Source: Candidatus Izemoplasma sp. (GTDB taxonomy: Bacteria; Bacillota_I; Bacilli_A; Izemoplasmatales; Izemoplasmataceae). Taken from it: a stretch of DNA of 8,112 bases. Position 1 is the stretch's first letter. Every line of letters starts with the position of its first letter. The notes under the pieces were generated by a model. The model was given only the letters and a program-made list of their open reading frames with translations, searched no databases and was not told where the DNA came from. The position numbers and the translations under genes were made by a program. Positions 5,191 to 8,112 of this stretch are shown here, piece after piece. The DNA lies in NCBI GenBank assembly GCA_007116105.1, contig SKJA01000043.1, positions 1 through 8,112 of the forward strand, written 5' to 3'.

Positions 5191-5868
5191 ATGAAACCAT
5201 TACAGATCACGATTGACGGGCCTGCTGGCGCTGGGAAAAGCACCATCGCTAAAGCGCTCGCCAAACGTCTGAACATCGCGTATGTGGATACCGGTGCCAT
5301 GTATCGTGGCATCACCTTAAAAGCGCTAAGGCAAGGCATTGATTTAGAAGATGAGTCCGCCTTCGCGTTTGTTTTAACCACCGCGTTTTCCTACCAAGAC
5401 CAAGCGCTTCATATGGATGGTGAAAACATTGAAGAGGCGGTTCGTGAACAAGCCATCAACGAACATGTCTCCTTAGTCGCCTCACATCTTACCGTACGTA
5501 AAGCGCTCCTCAAGCTTCAACAGGACTTGGCCAGTCAAACCGCCGTCGTCATGGACGGACGGGACATCGGCACTCATGTCTTACCCCAAGCACCGTATAA
5601 ATTTTTTCTCACCGCCGATGTGAAGACCCGCGCCAAACGACGCTTAAGTGACACTGTCAAAGCGGGAAAACCCCAAGATCTCGCCTTCATTGAAGCCGAC
5701 ATCATACGCCGCGATCACATCGATTCAACGCGGCTGCACAACCCCTTAAGAGCCGCCCAAGACGCCATCACGATTGACACCAGTAATGAGACTATTTCAC
5801 AAGTTGTTGATCGTTTATATGGAATAATCAGAGAGGAAGAAAATCACTATGGAAATGAAAAACCTTAA
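5191..5868 (+). CDS. cmk: Cytidylate kinase (CMP/dCMP kinase)
   Basis: The 225-residue protein has the usual family length. It starts with a P-loop, GPAGAGKST at about 10-18, followed by VDTGAMYRG (about 32-40), VRKALLKLQQ (about 102-111), MDGRDIGTHVLPQA (about 121-134) with FFLTAD, and RRDHIDSTRLHNPL (about 173-186) ending in AITIDTS. These include the CMP-binding arginines and aspartates and the lid region seen in bacterial CMP kinases. It converts CMP and dCMP to the diphosphates with ATP in the cytoplasm, recycling nucleotides from RNA turnover and lipid synthesis. AGAGGT at 5181-5186 precedes the ATG by 4 nt, and a strong promoter lies just upstream. The last 20 nt overlap the start of the S1-domain gene, a sign of coupled translation. 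cmk followed by an S1-protein gene is a conserved pair in many bacteria. Confidence 0.96.
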   Translation: MKPLQITIDGPAGAGKSTIAKALAKRLNIAYVDTGAMYRGITLKALRQGIDLEDESAFAFVLTTAFSYQDQALHMDGENIEEAVREQAINEHVSLVASHLTVRKALLKLQQDLASQTAVVMDGRDIGTHVLPQAPYKFFLTADVKTRAKRRLSDTVKAGKPQDLAFIEADIIRRDHIDSTRLHNPLRAAQDAITIDTSNETISQVVDRLYGIIREEENHYGNEKP

Positions 5869-7216
5869 AGAAGGTATGATCGTCAATGGCACCGTCTATC
5901 AAGTAAAAGATGGCGAAGTCATTGTGACCATCCCAAACTCCCCTGTGGAGGGTACCATCACCTTAGAACATCTTACCAAACGCGCCATCCAAAGCGCCAA
6001 AGACATCGTTCAAGTCGGCGACAACATTGAAGCCGAAGTCATTAAAAAAACCGATGAAATTTTACTGTTATCGTGTTTGCCTATTGAACAACGTAAAACT
6101 TTCGATACACTGCAAGTCTATTTTAATGAAGATAAATCGGTCGATGGAAAAGTCCTTCGCGCCGTTCGTGGGGGTCTCATCGTCAATGTCGATGGCCTTG
6201 ACTGTTTTATGCCTGCGAGCGAAGTCAGCGTCGGCTACACGGCTGAACTTGAACCTTTTGTCGGCCAAACCTTAAAAGTCAGAGTGTTAGAAATCAAACG
6301 CAATAAAGTGGTGGTCTCACACAAACTCGTTGAAAAAGACGCGGTTAAAGAAGCTAAACAAGCAGAACTTGAGACCATTTCTGTGGGCGATGTTTTAGAA
6401 GGAACCGTCGTTAAAATTTTAGATTTCGGTGCCTTTGTTCGCTTTAATCAAGTCGAAGGCTTGCTCCACATTTCTGAGTTGAGCCATCACAACGTTAAAC
6501 AAGTCAGCGATGTGTTAACGGAAGGTCAAACGGTCACTGTCAAAGTCATTGACGCGAAGAAGAACAAACGCTCATTGTCGCTAAAAGCACTTCAACCCAC
6601 CCCTTGGGAAGAGTTCGCAAAAGAGCACAAAGTGGGCGATTCAGTCCAAGGCAAAATCGTCAAAAAGATGAAGTTTGGGATGCTCGTGGAAGTGGCCCGT
6701 GACGTCGCTGGGATGTTGAATAAGTTAGATTATTCTTGGGACCCACGCTTTAACTTAGCAGGCAACGTCGAGGTGGGTCAACAAATTGACGTGAAAATCC
6801 TATCCATGGACGTAAAAAACGGCAAGATGCAACTGTCGAAGAAACATTTAGAGTATAATCCTTGGGACGATGTCAAAGTCCGCGTGGGTGAAAAAGTCTC
6901 AGGTGTGGTGAAAGCCTTCCAAGACAACGGTGCCCTCGTCGAAGTCCAAGGCGTTAATGCGTTTTTACCGATCAGTGAAATACAAGATCAACGCATCGAT
7001 AAAGTCCAAGACGTTTTAAAATTAGAAGAAGTCATCAACGCAACGGTCACGAAGTTCAGTGCCCGTGATTGGCAAATGGTCATCTCGAAAAAAGAACATG
7101 ATGACAAAGCCGTCCGCGATGAGTATAAAAAATATCTTAAGAGCGAAAACAAAGAAGAACAGGTCCAAACCTTGGGCGAACTGTTTGCCGAAAAGTTTAA
7201 AGCCTTAAAAAAGTAG
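5849..7216 (+). CDS. rpsA: S1-domain RNA-binding protein (ribosomal protein S1 homologue) with five S1 repeats
   Basis: The 455-residue protein is built from five consecutive S1 (OB-fold) repeats at about 6-77, 92-160, 178-247, 261-333 and 346-415, with a short charged tail ending in LGELFAEKFKALKK. Repeat 3 is the most canonical (GDVLEGTVVKILDFGAFVRF, VEGLLHISELS, RSLSLKAL). Repeat 2 shows GGLIVNVDGLDCFMPASEV, like the second, ribosome-proximal repeat of S1 proteins. Repeat 1 is the most divergent. Repeats 4 and 5 are joined by YNPWDD, while repeat 3 ends in PTPWEEF, the usual inter-repeat linker. Four-repeat Firmicutes homologues (YpfD type) are near 380 residues and the E. coli protein has six repeats and 557, so this is intermediate. 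It probably binds mRNA or the 30S subunit; whether it is a true ribosomal protein is unclear. GAGAGGA lies 11 nt before ATG 5849, and the start overlaps the end of cmk by 20 nt. Confidence 0.92.
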   Translation: MEMKNLKEGMIVNGTVYQVKDGEVIVTIPNSPVEGTITLEHLTKRAIQSAKDIVQVGDNIEAEVIKKTDEILLLSCLPIEQRKTFDTLQVYFNEDKSVDGKVLRAVRGGLIVNVDGLDCFMPASEVSVGYTAELEPFVGQTLKVRVLEIKRNKVVVSHKLVEKDAVKEAKQAELETISVGDVLEGTVVKILDFGAFVRFNQVEGLLHISELSHHNVKQVSDVLTEGQTVTVKVIDAKKNKRSLSLKALQPTPWEEFAKEHKVGDSVQGKIVKKMKFGMLVEVARDVAGMLNKLDYSWDPRFNLAGNVEVGQQIDVKILSMDVKNGKMQLSKKHLEYNPWDDVKVRVGEKVSGVVKAFQDNGALVEVQGVNAFLPISEIQDQRIDKVQDVLKLEEVINATVTKFSARDWQMVISKKEHDDKAVRDEYKKYLKSENKEEQVQTLGELFAEKFKALKK

Positions 7217-7225
7217 GGTAAAACT

Positions 7226-8112
7226 ATGGTACCATCTGTTGCCATCGTCGGACGGCCAAACGTCGGTAAATCGACGCTTTTCAACCGTATCGTCGGAGAA
7301 CGTCTGTCAATCACAGACGAAACACCCGGTCTCACCCGAGATCGGCTCATGAGTAAAGCCACCTGGCTTTCAAAAACGTTTAATTTAATTGACACCGGGG
7401 GCATCGAGTTTGACGATGCTCCTTTTCGTCATGAAATTCGGATGCAAGCCGAAATTGCCATCGATGAGGCGGATGTGATCATCCAAGTCGTCGATGTTCG
7501 AGCGGGTGTGACCGAAGATGACATGATGATTGCGAGACTATTATACAAAGCCAATAAGCCCATTGTGGTGGCGGTCAACAAAGTCGACAGCATCGAACAA
7601 GCCGACACCTTGTATGAGTTTTATGCCCTAGGTCTTGGCGACCCAATCGCCGTGTCGAGTGTGCATGGGGTCGGGCTTGGGGATTTGCTTGATCATGTTT
7701 TGAAAGAACTCCCTGAAGTGCAAGACGACCCGTATGAACCTGACACCATCAAAATGGCCTTAATCGGTCGCCCCAATGTGGGTAAAAGTTCACTCACCAA
7801 CGCCATCATTAAAGAAAACCGTGTCATTGTCTCAGAAATCGAGGGGACCACACGGGATGCGATTGACATTCAGTTTACCAAAGACGACCGTGACTATGTT
7901 GTCATTGACACAGCAGGACTTCGTAAACGTGGAAAAGTGTATGAGGCCGCTGAAAAATACAGTGTCTTAAGAGCGCTCTCTGCGATTGAACGCAGCGATG
8001 TGTGCTGTATTTTATTGGATGGAAATCAAGGCATCATTGAACAAGATAAAAAAATCGCTGGTTACGCTCATGAAGCAGGCAAAGCGGTCGTGATAGTGGT
8101 CAATAAATGGGA
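7226..8112 (+). CDS. der: Ribosome-associated GTPase Der (EngA), 3' truncated by window edge
   Basis: The 295 complete codons present cover both GTPase domains of this tandem-G-domain protein; the C-terminal KH-like domain and the end of domain 2 are outside the window (complete proteins are about 435-450 residues). Domain 1 shows GRPNVGKST (about 9-17), TPGLTRDR, DTGGIE and NKVDS. Domain 2 shows GRPNVGKSS (about 180-188), EGTTRDAID, DTAGLRKRGKV and the start of NKWD at the cut. Der binds the 50S subunit and is required for its late assembly. The frame is open to the last base without stops. ATG 7226 lies 9 nt after the S1-gene stop and 7 nt after a short AGGG ribosome site that overlaps that stop (7215-7218), so it is almost certainly in the cmk operon. 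Confidence 0.96.
   Translation, partial: MVPSVAIVGRPNVGKSTLFNRIVGERLSITDETPGLTRDRLMSKATWLSKTFNLIDTGGIEFDDAPFRHEIRMQAEIAIDEADVIIQVVDVRAGVTEDDMMIARLLYKANKPIVVAVNKVDSIEQADTLYEFYALGLGDPIAVSSVHGVGLGDLLDHVLKELPEVQDDPYEPDTIKMALIGRPNVGKSSLTNAIIKENRVIVSEIEGTTRDAIDIQFTKDDRDYVVIDTAGLRKRGKVYEAAEKYSVLRALSAIERSDVCCILLDGNQGIIEQDKKIAGYAHEAGKAVVIVVNKW

Noticed and set aside
6988..7404. A 138-codon minus-strand frame across the end of the S1 gene and the start of der.
   Set aside because: It is antisense to two well-supported genes, including the Der P-loop, and its serine/arginine-rich translation resembles nothing real.
1..8112. Mobile elements, prophage genes, CRISPR arrays, tRNA or rRNA genes, and TGA-as-tryptophan recoding.
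   Set aside because: No transposase, integrase, terminal inverted repeats, spaced repeat array or cloverleaf-like sequence was seen. Tryptophans are TGG and TGA ends the CNNM gene in a position that fits the family's length.

Overview
The window reads as a stretch of ordinary chromosomal housekeeping sequence from a low-to-mid GC (judged by eye, mid 40s percent) Firmicutes-like or Mycoplasmatota-like bacterium. Shine-Dalgarno sites are strong and close to the consensus, sigma-A-type promoters are visible, and the gene set (efp, CNNM/CorC-type membrane protein, rluB, cmk, rpsA-like S1 protein, der) is that of a Bacilli or Erysipelotrichia/Acholeplasma-Izemoplasma type genome. Tryptophan is written TGG and TGA is used as a stop (end of the CNNM gene), so the standard bacterial code applies and Mycoplasma/Spiroplasma-type recoding is excluded. 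The lineage is an inference from gene content and style; no rRNA or other marker was available to fix it.

Layout. (1) 1-2976, plus strand: the 3' part of efp, then a CNNM/CBS/CorC_HlyC membrane protein and an RluB/RsuA-family rRNA pseudouridine synthase, packed with 12-nt and minus 8-nt junctions so that they look like one transcription unit. After a 65-bp gap rich in TTAA direct repeats comes an unrecognised four-helix membrane protein that ends inside a terminator hairpin. (2) 2967-3021: two back-to-back intrinsic terminators separating convergent transcription. (3) 3020-5035, minus strand: a large membrane-bound ion-pumping pyrophosphatase (hppA) with residues pointing to a K+-dependent, probably Na+-transporting type. 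(4) 5036-5190: a 155-bp divergent intergenic region holding a promoter for each side and a cre-like palindrome over the -35 of hppA. (5) 5191-8112, plus strand: cmk, an unusual five-repeat S1-domain protein, and the first two thirds of der, closely packed.

Functionally most genes serve translation and ribosome biogenesis: EF-P relieves polyproline stalling, RluB modifies 23S rRNA, the S1 protein binds RNA, Der drives 50S assembly and Cmk feeds CTP/dCTP pools. The pyrophosphatase removes the PPi made by nucleic acid and protein synthesis while storing its energy as an ion gradient, and the CNNM protein probably handles divalent cations. rluB, cmk, S1 gene and der lie near one another in many Firmicutes; here the membrane-protein gene and the inverted hppA unit sit inside that series.

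I did not find an undescribed multi-gene system. The points most worth a second look are regulatory and structural: the cre-like operator at hppA, the C7/T5 homopolymer inside the cmk promoter spacer with two overlapping -10 boxes, the TTAA repeat cluster before the orphan membrane gene, the five-domain S1 protein, and several non-ATG starts that automatic callers may place wrongly.
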